Under the pieces are notes generated by a model. The model was not told where the DNA came from. It made no database searches and saw only the letters and a list, made by a program, of their open reading frames with translations. A DNA stretch of 64,000 nucleotides, from NCBI GenBank assembly GCA_002688185.1, contig NZCE01000050.1, positions 1 through 64,000 on the forward strand, read 5' to 3'. This DNA comes from Spirochaetales bacterium (GTDB taxonomy: Bacteria > Spirochaetota > Spirochaetia > ARS1246). The position numbers and the translations under genes are program-made. Of the stretch, positions 55,639-64,000 are shown in pieces (within the stretch, counting starts at the first letter, position 1; each line of letters begins with the position of its first letter).

Positions 55639-56279
55639 TTGTGGCGATCGACGGACCGGCTGGAGTCGGCAAGAGTACCGTTGCTAAGCGTGTGGCGGAA
55701 ACCCTTGATTTCTATTATTTGAACTCAGGCAATTTTTACCGCGTTATAACACTTGCCCACATCCGTAGCGGAGAACTTCTCGCAGATACCGACAAGTTGA
55801 TTGACATAGCCCGCGACGCGAACATCGCAATTGTGAATAGCCGTATATGTCTTGATAGTCGCGACGTCGAGGACGGGCTACATACAGATGCCGTTGATGA
55901 ATGGGTCGCTCAACATTCAGCCGTTGTGGAGGTTCGTCACCTAGTAAATGCCAAACTAAGGGAAGCTACGCGCGAGATTGATTCAGTTATTGAGGGCAGG
56001 GATATCGCGACAGTGGTCTATCCCGATGCTGAGGTGAAAGTGTATATGGATGCATCCGTGAAAGTTCGTGCAAGGCGGCGCTTTTTGCAGGGAACCAGTA
56101 CAAAATCTCTAGCTGAAATTGCTGACAACATCGCAATGCGAGATAATATCGACAGGAATAAGGCGGAAGGCAGCCTATCAGTCGCCGAAGGGGCACTCTA
56201 TTTAGATACCTCGGACTTGACCATAGATGAAGTTTGTGACAGAGTAATACGGAAAATCCAAGAGGCAGAACTAGTATAA
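55635..56279 (+). CDS. cmk: Cytidylate kinase
   Basis: 214 aa. Phosphorylates CMP and dCMP. Walker A is DGPAGVGKST (6-15). The usual TG-(A/S)-MYR stretch reads LNSGNFYRVIT, and EGRDIATVVYPDAEVKVYMDAS is the family's central motif. The start overlaps the pseudouridine synthase stop (ATGA). The cmk-rpsA pair is widely conserved. Confidence 0.95.
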   Translation: MIVAIDGPAGVGKSTVAKRVAETLDFYYLNSGNFYRVITLAHIRSGELLADTDKLIDIARDANIAIVNSRICLDSRDVEDGLHTDAVDEWVAQHSAVVEVRHLVNAKLREATREIDSVIEGRDIATVVYPDAEVKVYMDASVKVRARRRFLQGTSTKSLAEIADNIAMRDNIDRNKAEGSLSVAEGALYLDTSDLTIDEVCDRVIRKIQEAELV

Positions 56280-56294
56280 TCACCAGGGAGTTTG

Positions 56295-58016
56295 ATGTTG
56301 GCAACGACGGAGAAAAGGGAGAACGGTGTTGAGCCCATCGATCAATCCGTTCTCCAAGAGCAATATTTAAAAAATTTAGATCAGTTAGAAGAAGGCCAAC
56401 TCGTTGAAGGTACCATAGTACAGATTGCAGATGAAAATGTTTTCGTCGATGTTGGGTATAAATCGGAAGGAAAAATACCCATCGAGGAATTTGCAGAAGG
56501 TCCAAAAATTGGGGATAACGTCAGCGTAGTCCTCGTTACTAAAGAGGGGCGGGGCGGCCAGGTAGTCGTCTCAAAAAAGAAAGCTGACGTTAAGGTATTC
56601 TGGAAAAACTTGAGAAACGCCTATCACGAGAATCAAGCGGTTGAGGGTACATTTGCCATAAGCATTAAAGGCGGTTTTGAGGTAGATCTTGGATTTAACG
56701 TTCGGGCATTCTGCCCACTTTCAAAGGCCGATATTGTTCGCGTCGCCGATCCCGATGATTACGTGGGCATTGTAGATAAGTTTCTTATCGATCGTCTCTA
56801 TAGTGACAACAAGATAAAAATCGTGCTCTCGAGACGCGCCTGGCTTGAGAAGGAAATCGAGATAAAACGCAATGAGTTTTTCAAATCTACAGAGATCGGA
56901 GAAACCATTGAGGGAATAGCAAAGAGCTTTACATCCTTTGGTGCGTTTATCGACTTAGGGGGCTTTGACGGCCTTTTGCATATTAATGACATGAGTTGGG
57001 GTCACGTGGCCCGGCCCAAAGACTATGTGGCAAAAGGTCAAAAGATACAGCTCAAGGTAATCAGGCTTGATGAGGTTGAAAAAAAGATCAATCTATCTCT
57101 CAAACATTTCACTCCGGATCCTTGGACAACTTTTGAAACCAAATATACGGTAGACGACGTAGTAAAAGGCAAGGTAACAAAACTCACCGATTTTGGCGCA
57201 TTTATTGAGTTAGAGGAGGGAATTGAAGGACTCGCTCATATATCGGAGCTTTCCTGGGTAAAGCGTATTAATCATCCCCGTGAGGTACTTAGCCCGGGAG
57301 ATGAAGTGGAAACAAAGATATTAGCCTACGATCTGCAACAGGGGAGAATATCCCTCGGTCTCAAACAGGTCTATCCAAATCCGTGGGATTCCATCGATTT
57401 AAAATATCCGGTTGGCATGCATCTAGCTACCACGGTTAAAAAACTCACAAACACGGGTGCCTTTATAGAAATTGAAGATGGAATAGACGGATTTCTCCAT
57501 GTTGAGGACATGTCTTGGACTAAGAGAGTGCGTAATCCATCATCGGTAGTTTCAGAAGGCCAGGAAATTGAGGTGGTGGTGATTGAGGTAGACAAAGAGA
57601 TCCGGCGTATCAGACTCGGGGTAAAGCAACTCTCTGACGATCCTTGGAAAAGTCTGGCAAGTAGCTATCCAAAGGGATCGGTCATAGAGGGTGAGATCAC
57701 CAGCATCACGGATTTTGGATTATTCATGAAGGTAGAGGGTGAGATTGAGGGTTTGATAAACAAAGCCCATGTGGCCGAACCGGGTGATGAAACAAATGAC
57801 GATGCCATGTCTCAATACCATGAAGGCGATAAAGTAAAGGCGATCATAACCGACATAAATCCAGAAAGGCAAAGGCTTTCTCTATCTATCAGAGAGTACT
57901 ACCGCGGACAGCAACGGGCTGAATTATCAAAGTATATCCATGATGATTCTGAAGAAGCAAAGGTAACCCTCGGCGATTTTCTGAGAGATAAGGGAAGCGA
58001 CTCTTTTGAATCATAA
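56295..58016 (+). CDS. rpsA: 30S ribosomal protein S1
   Basis: 573 aa with six S1 (OB-fold) domains, as in Gram-negative-type S1. The repeats can be followed through phrases such as GTIVQIADENVFVDVGYKSEG, AKSFTSFGAFIDLGGFDGLLHI, VTKLTDFGAFIELEEGIEGLAHI and ITSITDFGLFMKVEGEIEGLI. AGGGAG precedes ATG 56295; an in-frame TTG lies one codon upstream. It follows cmk by 15 bases. Confidence 0.96.
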   Translation: MLATTEKRENGVEPIDQSVLQEQYLKNLDQLEEGQLVEGTIVQIADENVFVDVGYKSEGKIPIEEFAEGPKIGDNVSVVLVTKEGRGGQVVVSKKKADVKVFWKNLRNAYHENQAVEGTFAISIKGGFEVDLGFNVRAFCPLSKADIVRVADPDDYVGIVDKFLIDRLYSDNKIKIVLSRRAWLEKEIEIKRNEFFKSTEIGETIEGIAKSFTSFGAFIDLGGFDGLLHINDMSWGHVARPKDYVAKGQKIQLKVIRLDEVEKKINLSLKHFTPDPWTTFETKYTVDDVVKGKVTKLTDFGAFIELEEGIEGLAHISELSWVKRINHPREVLSPGDEVETKILAYDLQQGRISLGLKQVYPNPWDSIDLKYPVGMHLATTVKKLTNTGAFIEIEDGIDGFLHVEDMSWTKRVRNPSSVVSEGQEIEVVVIEVDKEIRRIRLGVKQLSDDPWKSLASSYPKGSVIEGEITSITDFGLFMKVEGEIEGLINKAHVAEPGDETNDDAMSQYHEGDKVKAIITDINPERQRLSLSIREYYRGQQRAELSKYIHDDSEEAKVTLGDFLRDKGSDSFES

Positions 58017-58019
58017 TTT

Positions 58020-59531
58020 ATGTTTACGTCTCCTATCGATTCGAGCAGACTTGAGACGCTCATAGAAATTAACACTCTAATTAACTCAAATTATACTGAC
58101 GTCACAACTCTGCTCACCCGTATCTTGGAGTCCGCAACAAAACTTACGAGTGGTGAAGCTTCATCATTGTTGTTGGTTAATCCTGAAAATAACAAGCTAT
58201 ATTTTGAGATCGCCCTTGGATCTAAGGGCGCCGATGTAAAGCGATTTTCTCTCAACATGGGAGAAGGGATCGCCGGCTGGGTAGCGGAGAGAAATACGTC
58301 CTTGGTAGTAAATGACGTTGCTAGCGACGAGCGTTTTTTTTCGGAAATAAGCAGAAAAATCGGCTATCCTACAAATTCTATTCTCGCCGTGCCGATGCGC
58401 ATCAAAGACCGCTGCGTTGGGGTTCTGGAGATTCTCAACAAGACTGACAGCAAACCGTTTACGGATAACGATTTACAATGGCTTGAGATATTTGCCACGC
58501 AGGCTGCCCTCGCCATACAAAATGCAAAATCTTTTCAGCGAGTCCAGGAGGAAGTGTACTTTCTCCAGGACCAAATTCAAACGGGCAAGGGTTTTCATAC
58601 GTTTATCGGAAAAAGCTCCGCGATTAGGGAAAAGCTGGAAATTGTGAGCAAAGTTGCCTCCACAGACTCATCGGTGTTGATTTTAGGAGAGAGCGGGGTA
58701 GGGAAGGAGCTCTTTGCGGAGCAAATTCATCTTCAGAGCAATCGTTCTGATATGCAGTTTATTCGGGTTAATTGTGCCGCGCTTCCGGAGCACCTACTGG
58801 AAAGCGAGCTGTTTGGGCATGTTAAGGGCGCATTTACCGATGCAACAAGCGACCGTCGCGGAAGATTTGAGTTGGCCAACGGAGGCACGATTTTTCTTGA
58901 TGAAGTCGGAGACATACCCCTTAACCTTCAGGCAAAGCTACTGCGCGTCTTGCAGGAGCGGGTGTTTGAAAAGGTTGGATCAAGTGAACCTGTGAAGGTG
59001 GACGTTAGAATTTTGGCAGCGACAAACAAAGATATTGAAGATGAGCTTGCCGCGGGCCGGTTTCGGCAAGATTTATACTATCGCTTGAACGTGCTCCCTT
59101 TATATATCCCGCCGCTCAGAGATCGTAGAGAAGACATACCGGAGTTGGCGGAGTTTTTTCTCAAAAGATTTAAACACGATACAAAAAAACAGATACGCGG
59201 CTTTGCCCCTGGTGCTATGGAGGCGCTTCTCTCATATTCTTGGCCGGGAAATGTACGCGAATTGGAAAACGTGGTGGAGCGATCGGTGGTGATTTGCGTG
59301 GAAGGCTATATCGACACACATTCTCTCATACTGAGCTCCAATGAGGAAGGCGAGGAAAAATCATATACTGGAAAAAGATTAAAAGACGCCGTGAATCTCT
59401 TCAAACGGCACTTTATACAGCAATCTCTGGAGATAAATAGTTGGAGTCAGACTAAAACGGCAAAAATATTAGGTATCCAGAGAACCTATCTTTCACGTCT
59501 TATCAAAGAACTCCAAATCAAGAAAGACTAA
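58020..59531 (+). CDS. GAF-domain AAA+ transcriptional activator (bEBP/NtrC family) with GAFTDA loop
   Basis: 503 aa. An N-terminal GAF sensor domain (about 12-170) is followed by an AAA+ domain with Walker A GESGVGKE (223-230), Walker B IFLDEVGD (291-298) and sensor/arginine-finger region [13 protein letters not shown]-terminal helix-turn-helix ([24 protein letters not shown]) is of Fis type. The sigma-54 contact loop, normally GAFTGA, reads GAFTDA (270-275), with Gly replaced by Asp274. It may still act on sigma-54, or work without it. Starts 3 bases after rpsA; no ligand can be inferred. Confidence 0.88.
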   Translation: MFTSPIDSSRLETLIEINTLINSNYTDVTTLLTRILESATKLTSGEASSLLLVNPENNKLYFEIALGSKGADVKRFSLNMGEGIAGWVAERNTSLVVNDVASDERFFSEISRKIGYPTNSILAVPMRIKDRCVGVLEILNKTDSKPFTDNDLQWLEIFATQAALAIQNAKSFQRVQEEVYFLQDQIQTGKGFHTFIGKSSAIREKLEIVSKVASTDSSVLILGESGVGKELFAEQIHLQSNRSDMQFIRVNCAALPEHLLESELFGHVKGAFTDATSDRRGRFELANGGTIFLDEVGDIPLNLQAKLLRVLQERVFEKVGSSEPVKVDVRILAATNKDIEDELAAGRFRQDLYYRLNVLPLYIPPLRDRREDIPELAEFFLKRFKHDTKKQIRGFAPGAMEALLSYSWPGNVRELENVVERSVVICVEGYIDTHSLILSSNEEGEEKSYTGKRLKDAVNLFKRHFIQQSLEINSWSQTKTAKILGIQRTYLSRLIKELQIKKD

Positions 59532-59554
59532 GAACACAACGAGGTACATACACG

Positions 59555-60235
59555 ATGCAGCGAGAATTAACCAATAAAGAAAAATTTCTCCAAGGGCTGT
59601 CATCGGCCGTCCATAGGTTTCGCTTTGTCCTTTTGGGAATTCTCGGCGCAATTACCGTATTTGTAATCACATGGTTTATTGTCGCCGCGGTACAGGAAAA
59701 TAGACTTGAATCGTCAACCGTGTTAGCTGAGCTGGCCCAAGATAAATTTGACGCTTGGTTTGCCGAAGAAGATGAAGAATTATCAAAAGGGTTAGCCGAG
59801 GAGCTTTTTGCGGATATAGACCGAATCATCGACCTTTATCCAAAGCTGTACGCCGCGCAACGAGCGGAGTTTATCAGAGGAAGATATTTTTTTGAAATCG
59901 AACAGTGGGAAGCCGCCGCCGAGTCATTTGAGCGAATGGCCAATACGTTCCCAAAGAGCTATCTGGCGCCTCCGGCATTGGTCAACGCCGCGGTTGCATA
60001 TGAGGAAACTGACGATTTCCAGCGCGCCAAAGGCATGTATAATAGGGTTCTATCCGAATATCCGGAAAGATCATCAGAGATACCGCATATTCTTTTCTCA
60101 CTGGGCCGACTTTCTGAAAGCGCTGATACCAAAGAAAATGCCCTCAGCTTCTACAATAGGATCGTAGATGAGTTTCCAACCAGCGGTTGGACAAATCTGG
60201 CAAGAGACCGTATAATCTACTTGAATATCGACTAG
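59555..60235 (+). CDS. Membrane-anchored TPR protein
   Basis: 226 aa. One transmembrane helix near the N terminus (about 24-47, VLLGILGAITVFVITWFIVAAV) and TPR repeats after it (about 95-220; for example EFIRGRYFFEIEQWEAAAESFERM, ALVNAAVAYEETDDFQRAKGMYNRVL). The architecture resembles YfgM/BamD-like periplasmic TPR proteins. GAGGT lies about 9 bases before the ATG. The cyclase gene follows 32 bases later. Confidence 0.75.
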   Translation: MQRELTNKEKFLQGLSSAVHRFRFVLLGILGAITVFVITWFIVAAVQENRLESSTVLAELAQDKFDAWFAEEDEELSKGLAEELFADIDRIIDLYPKLYAAQRAEFIRGRYFFEIEQWEAAAESFERMANTFPKSYLAPPALVNAAVAYEETDDFQRAKGMYNRVLSEYPERSSEIPHILFSLGRLSESADTKENALSFYNRIVDEFPTSGWTNLARDRIIYLNID

Positions 60236-60267
60236 CGTCGCCTGAGCTGGTCGCAACAGGAGATGCT

Positions 60268-62721
60268 ATGGCCGGCTCCAGAAAAAGAATCAATATTTTT
60301 GAAACGAGATACTTTGGGCTTCTCATCGGTATTTTAGTAGTAGCGATCATCATTTTCCTGAGTGTATCTACTGGCATCTTTAGTACGTTGGAAATGAAGA
60401 TGCTTGATGTGTATTTTAATTATAAAAATGTCGTTAAGAAGACCAGTATTCAAGAAGGCGTGAGCCTCGAGGAACGCAACCCGCAAATCTCTCCAGATAT
60501 TCTGATAGTGGGAATAGATTTAGGATCGCTGGGTGCATTTGGGAAATGGCCTTTTCCGCGATACAGAGAGGCTAATCTCGTCGACAATTTTGCTCGAATA
60601 AAAAACCAAACCCAGAGAGAACGGGCCCTTTTTCTCGATATATTTTTTATTGAGCCCGACGAAAAGGCGCATGACGATGTTATTCTCATCGACAGCATAC
60701 GTAATAACGGACGGGTCTTCTTAGAAACTGTACTGGATGAGGTGCCGCCGCCATCTGCCAGCGCAGATGAATATTTTAAGCGTCATGAAGTCTTGTACCA
60801 AACTTGGGGAGAAGTTACCAATATCTCTGGTAAATGGGAATATATGATGCCCTTTTTTGGGGTGCAACCGCCGTTGCAGCCATTCGCGGCAGCAACAAAA
60901 GGTTATGGTCACGCAAACTTTGCCAAAGATGTGGACGGGATTTACAGACGGCAGCCTCTGGTAGCTAAGTCTTCTGTTTTGATTGAGGAAATTAGGCTAG
61001 AAAACCTAGCACCGGACACCCCTTTGGATCGTGAAAAATTCGAGCGTATAGAATGGGTCGACAAAGACGGCATCCACCACAATATACCGTATCCACTTAC
61101 CGAGTCGGTAATACGTGAGCTTACCTCATCCATGGACAAAAGGGCGCCCAAAAAAGTTGTTGATCTGGACAACGACGGCTCCGCGGACGATGAGTTTTTT
61201 ATCGTTCGAAAGTATCGTGACCATTTTATTCCGTCGATCACCCTCTCACTAGCGCTGCAATATTTTAATAAAACTCTCGCCGATATAGAGGTGGTATTAG
61301 GTGACTATCTGCTCATTCCAGACCCTCTGTATTTTGACGTTGATTCAAACTCATGGGTCCCGTACCGAATTACTGAAAAGGCCGCCGTTTTTGATGAGGA
61401 AGGCCAGATAATTGAAGAGGCGGAGACACGACCGGTGGATGAAATACGCATTCCCATAGATGAACAGGGGCAGATGCTCGTGAATTTCATGGGACCACCG
61501 TCATTGCCTGGTTCAAACCAAACGTTTCCAATTAGGTCATTCTTCGGGTACGCCAGCAGCGTGACGAGCGTAGATCCGGCCAGATGGCCAAGAACAAAAG
61601 CGGTGGAGAATAAGCTTGTTATGGTCGGTGCATTTGCCCGCGGAATCGCAGAAGACCAGAAGCCCACCCCGTACGGGTTGATGTATGGGGTAGAGATTCA
61701 TGCAAACGCCCTCAACACAATCATCATGGAAAACTTTCTGAAAGAGGTCCCATACTGGATTGATATAGCAATTCTCATCTTTTTGGTAATGCTGATAGCC
61801 TATATGGCTTCACGTTTACCTACAGTCTGGTCGCTGGTGAGCTCCATTGTGCTTGTTTTGGCCTTGTTTATTACAGTCTCAATCGTATTCGATCAAACAT
61901 CCTATATCGTGAGTTTCTCCGGTCCAGCAATAGGAGTACTTTTCGCCTTCCTTTCAGTTGTCGTCTATCGAATAATGACGGAAGAAAAGGATAAAAAGCG
62001 AATCAAAGACATGTTCGGGAAATACGTCAGCCCAGAAGTCGTGGATCAAATTCTTGATGATCCGCCCGAGCTTGGTGGCTTGGATAAAGACCTAACCGTT
62101 TTCTTCTCGGACATTCGCGGTTTTACATCTCTATCAGAAATGATGCAGCCCCAAGAATTGGTAAACCATCTCAATCTTTATCTTACGGCAATGACCGACA
62201 TTATTATGGAATATGAAGGAACGTTGGACAAATACGTTGGTGACGAGATTATGTGTTTTTGGGGGGCCCCGTTACCTCAGGCTGATCACGCCATTCTCGC
62301 CTGCAAATGCGCATTGCGGCAGATGCAGAAGCTTCACGAGCTAAATGACGGCTGGCCCGAGGAAAGACGTATTAATATCGGCATTGGGCTTAATTCCGGT
62401 ATTATGACCGTTGGGAATATGGGATCCCTGGGTAGGATGAGCTACACGTTGACCGGAGATCCCGTAAACCTAGGCGCGCGCCTTGAGGGCACAAACAAGC
62501 AATATATCACGAATATCATCATAAGCGAATATACATACGGTCTTGTGCGTGACAAGGTAGTGGTTCGCGAGCTCGATAATATCCGGGTAAAGGGCAAAAA
62601 TAAGCCCGTGCTCATCTATGAGCTGATAGACGCTGTTGACGGTTTAGAGTCAAATATTCTGGCCGAGAATGGAACCAAGACCAAGAAGAGGGCCAAGAAA
62701 AGCGCCGCTGCCGCGACATAA
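60268..62721 (+). CDS. CHASE2-domain adenylate/guanylate cyclase (class III)
   Basis: 817 aa. A first transmembrane helix (about 17-39) precedes a large extracytoplasmic CHASE2 sensor (about 70-480), followed by three helices (about 500-590) and a cytoplasmic class III cyclase domain (about 640-780). The metal Asp residues are in VFFSDIRGF and YVGDEIMCFWG. The Lys of DKYVGDE and the Thr-Gly-Asp of YTLTGDPVN favour ATP over GTP, so cAMP is the likely product. A short Lys-rich tail ends the protein. AGGAG precedes ATG 60268. The ligand is unknown. Confidence 0.92.
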   Translation: MAGSRKRINIFETRYFGLLIGILVVAIIIFLSVSTGIFSTLEMKMLDVYFNYKNVVKKTSIQEGVSLEERNPQISPDILIVGIDLGSLGAFGKWPFPRYREANLVDNFARIKNQTQRERALFLDIFFIEPDEKAHDDVILIDSIRNNGRVFLETVLDEVPPPSASADEYFKRHEVLYQTWGEVTNISGKWEYMMPFFGVQPPLQPFAAATKGYGHANFAKDVDGIYRRQPLVAKSSVLIEEIRLENLAPDTPLDREKFERIEWVDKDGIHHNIPYPLTESVIRELTSSMDKRAPKKVVDLDNDGSADDEFFIVRKYRDHFIPSITLSLALQYFNKTLADIEVVLGDYLLIPDPLYFDVDSNSWVPYRITEKAAVFDEEGQIIEEAETRPVDEIRIPIDEQGQMLVNFMGPPSLPGSNQTFPIRSFFGYASSVTSVDPARWPRTKAVENKLVMVGAFARGIAEDQKPTPYGLMYGVEIHANALNTIIMENFLKEVPYWIDIAILIFLVMLIAYMASRLPTVWSLVSSIVLVLALFITVSIVFDQTSYIVSFSGPAIGVLFAFLSVVVYRIMTEEKDKKRIKDMFGKYVSPEVVDQILDDPPELGGLDKDLTVFFSDIRGFTSLSEMMQPQELVNHLNLYLTAMTDIIMEYEGTLDKYVGDEIMCFWGAPLPQADHAILACKCALRQMQKLHELNDGWPEERRINIGIGLNSGIMTVGNMGSLGRMSYTLTGDPVNLGARLEGTNKQYITNIIISEYTYGLVRDKVVVRELDNIRVKGKNKPVLIYELIDAVDGLESNILAENGTKTKKRAKKSAAAAT

Positions 62722-62819
62722 TTGTAGTACCGTTGAGCGGTTTAGCGCAATCAGAATATGGCGGAAATCTTTCATACTATTCTACTTAGCATCTGACAGG
62801 GCGAGGCGGTCCGTCAATC

Positions 62820-63536
62820 ATGCAACATAGCGCTGTAAAACTCCCAGCTCTCCAAGGACGTGCTATTATCATCATATGTTTAGCGCTGATGCATGCCGGA
62901 TGTGGCATACCTTCAACATCATACATGCCGCCCATAGAGGAAGATTCCATAACAAGACCCCTTGAAGGGGAAGCACTTTTTTTCTTTGGCATTCCTGAAG
63001 ATATCAATCCTGAGATTTTTGAAGGTTTTGAAATATATTATCGTTTCTACCGAGTTGATGATCCGGCTTTGGCAACGATGGTGGGAGATGAGAATATAGC
63101 TACACCCGCCACCAAGCAAGCTCTCAGCAATGCTCAATATAAGCGCCTACACGATTTCGCGTACCCGCCTGAGCTTCTTCCCGAGCTCCCTCTCATTCCC
63201 ATAGCGCGCGACGATCGCACAGATGCCGCAATTGAAATCAGCCTTGATTTTGGTTCTATAGCAAGTACCTATCCCCATTCCACATACGGGGATATCCAAC
63301 TCTCTCGCCTGATTTCCTCATCAGCTTCTGAGCCGTCAGCAAAAGGTTTCTCCTCATCGGATTTTGAACAAACCGACCCGGATATGCCTTCCGGACTAGA
63401 TTTTGCCACTACGTCAAATGTCTACATTTCGCTATATGCAATGTCCTACGGAAATGATATATCAGATTTTAAGTTGGATATTCATAGCACCGCCGTCTAT
63501 CTGGGGCGCATTCTCGCAAATATTAATTTGCCGTAG
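62820..63536 (+). CDS. Lipoprotein of unknown function
   Basis: 238 aa. N-terminal basic residues, a hydrophobic core (IIIICLALMHA) and lipobox MHAGC with Cys28. The body is predicted mixed alpha/beta with a Ser/Pro-rich segment near 165-185. No family recognised. The 98-base gap upstream contains a weak hairpin (ACCG/CGGT at about 62730) but no clear terminator. Spacing allows it to be a separate unit or read-through from the cyclase gene. Confidence 0.68.
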   Translation: MQHSAVKLPALQGRAIIIICLALMHAGCGIPSTSYMPPIEEDSITRPLEGEALFFFGIPEDINPEIFEGFEIYYRFYRVDDPALATMVGDENIATPATKQALSNAQYKRLHDFAYPPELLPELPLIPIARDDRTDAAIEISLDFGSIASTYPHSTYGDIQLSRLISSSASEPSAKGFSSSDFEQTDPDMPSGLDFATTSNVYISLYAMSYGNDISDFKLDIHSTAVYLGRILANINLP

Positions 63537-63564
63537 GTAATTTTTATAGTGAGGGGAGATCGGC

Positions 63565-63846
63565 ATGTTTAACTACTATTTTAATATCGGACTTATCTAC
63601 CTAGTAATTGGATTTGCCATTGCGCTTATTTTTGTTTTTCTTCTCAACAAGAATGTTCTCGGTAAGTTTTGGGGTGCGTTGCTTATCTCCATAATCGGGG
63701 CGTTTCTCGGCGGCATCGTCGAGTTCTTTTTTAGCGATGTTATTGAGAAACTCTCGAATCTCAATAATTCCGTTAACATTTTCCCACCGATTGCATTTGC
63801 CTTTTTTCTTCTCTGGATATTTTCAAAAGTAAGCGAAAACGATTGA
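63565..63846 (+). CDS. Small membrane protein, function unknown
   Basis: 93 aa, three hydrophobic segments (about 9-28, 35-56, 72-88) with Gly-rich packing (ISIIGAFLGGIVEFFF). It resembles small inner-membrane proteins of the transglycosylase-associated or GlsB type, but the match is not firm. GAGGGGAG precedes the ATG. It follows the lipoprotein gene by 28 bases. Confidence 0.68.
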   Translation: MFNYYFNIGLIYLVIGFAIALIFVFLLNKNVLGKFWGALLISIIGAFLGGIVEFFFSDVIEKLSNLNNSVNIFPPIAFAFFLLWIFSKVSEND

Positions 63847-64000
63847 CGGCTCCTTAACGCACACAAGATATTCCCGATTTAACTGCAACGAGCTAAACAG
63901 CGTCCTTGCCGCTGCGTTGCGAGGCAAAGTTCACACGCCCCTGTTACTTCCCATAATCTATATTCTGTCTACCGGTAGATTCTCGTATTTGCGGACATCC
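63847..64000. other. Terminal 154 bases without a recognised gene
   Basis: No start, RNA gene or strong terminator hairpin is evident on either strand; a gene continuing past the window edge cannot be excluded. Confidence 0.4.

Overview
The window is a gene-dense stretch of bacterial chromosome, about 50 % G+C, and probably from a spirochaete (Spirochaetota), free-living rather than a reduced host-bound species. The main reasons are a very large GreA with a roughly 730-residue helical N-terminal extension (a form I know from spirochaetes), many TPR and HEAT repeat envelope proteins, a diderm outer-membrane toolkit (BamA, TamB-like, Skp, LptF, LptG, lipoproteins), and a CHASE2 adenylate cyclase. 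Genus and species cannot be read from the sequence. No phage, insertion sequence, CRISPR array, rRNA or tRNA was found; the only stable RNA gene seen is tmRNA.

Layout. 1-6.8 kb: a lipoprotein gene, then on the minus strand a unit reading PEGA/FGE-like membrane protein, smpB, sulfatase, URO-D-like enzyme, and finally tmRNA (ssrA). It is driven by a perfect consensus promoter placed so close to the first ATG that the mRNA should be leaderless. 6.8-13.8 kb: two tandem type I signal peptidases (the second lacks the usual catalytic serine), a HemW-like protein, yebC, ruvC-ruvA-ruvB and queA. 13.8-15.1 kb, minus strand: tmk and a small exported protein. 15.1-26 kb: tamB-like, bamA, skp, mutS, comF. 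26-32 kb: rimP, nusA, infB, rbfA, truB, with a clear promoter and a terminator-like hairpin in the leader. 32-41.4 kb: rpsO, pnp, dut, lptF, lptG, tgt, murJ and a HEAT-repeat protein. 41.4-47.3 kb, minus strand: TPR protein, giant greA, VWA-domain protein. 47.5-51.8 kb: rpe, three envelope proteins of unknown role, dtd. 52-58 kb: recA, folK, scpA, scpB, rluB-like, cmk, rpsA. 58-63.8 kb: a GAF-AAA+ activator, a TPR membrane protein, a CHASE2 adenylate cyclase, a lipoprotein and a small membrane protein.

How it fits together. Most genes are housekeeping: trans-translation (ssrA, smpB), Holliday junction processing (ruvABC, with recA elsewhere), outer-membrane protein and LPS or lipid export (tamB, bamA, skp, lptF, lptG), translation initiation and ribosome maturation (rimP to rpsO), tRNA modification (queA, tgt, truB), and chromosome segregation (scpAB). 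Many junctions are ATGA overlaps or overlaps of 8-26 bases, so expression is tightly coupled.

No wholly new multi-gene defence or mobile system is evident. The points most worth following are residue-level and regulatory: Ser to Ala in the second signal peptidase, Lys to Thr in the thymidylate kinase P-loop, GAFTDA in the sigma-54-type activator, a zinc ribbon on NusA, an FGE-fold protein without the catalytic cysteines next to a sulfatase, apparent AUA and AUU/AUC start codons, and leaderless promoter geometry.
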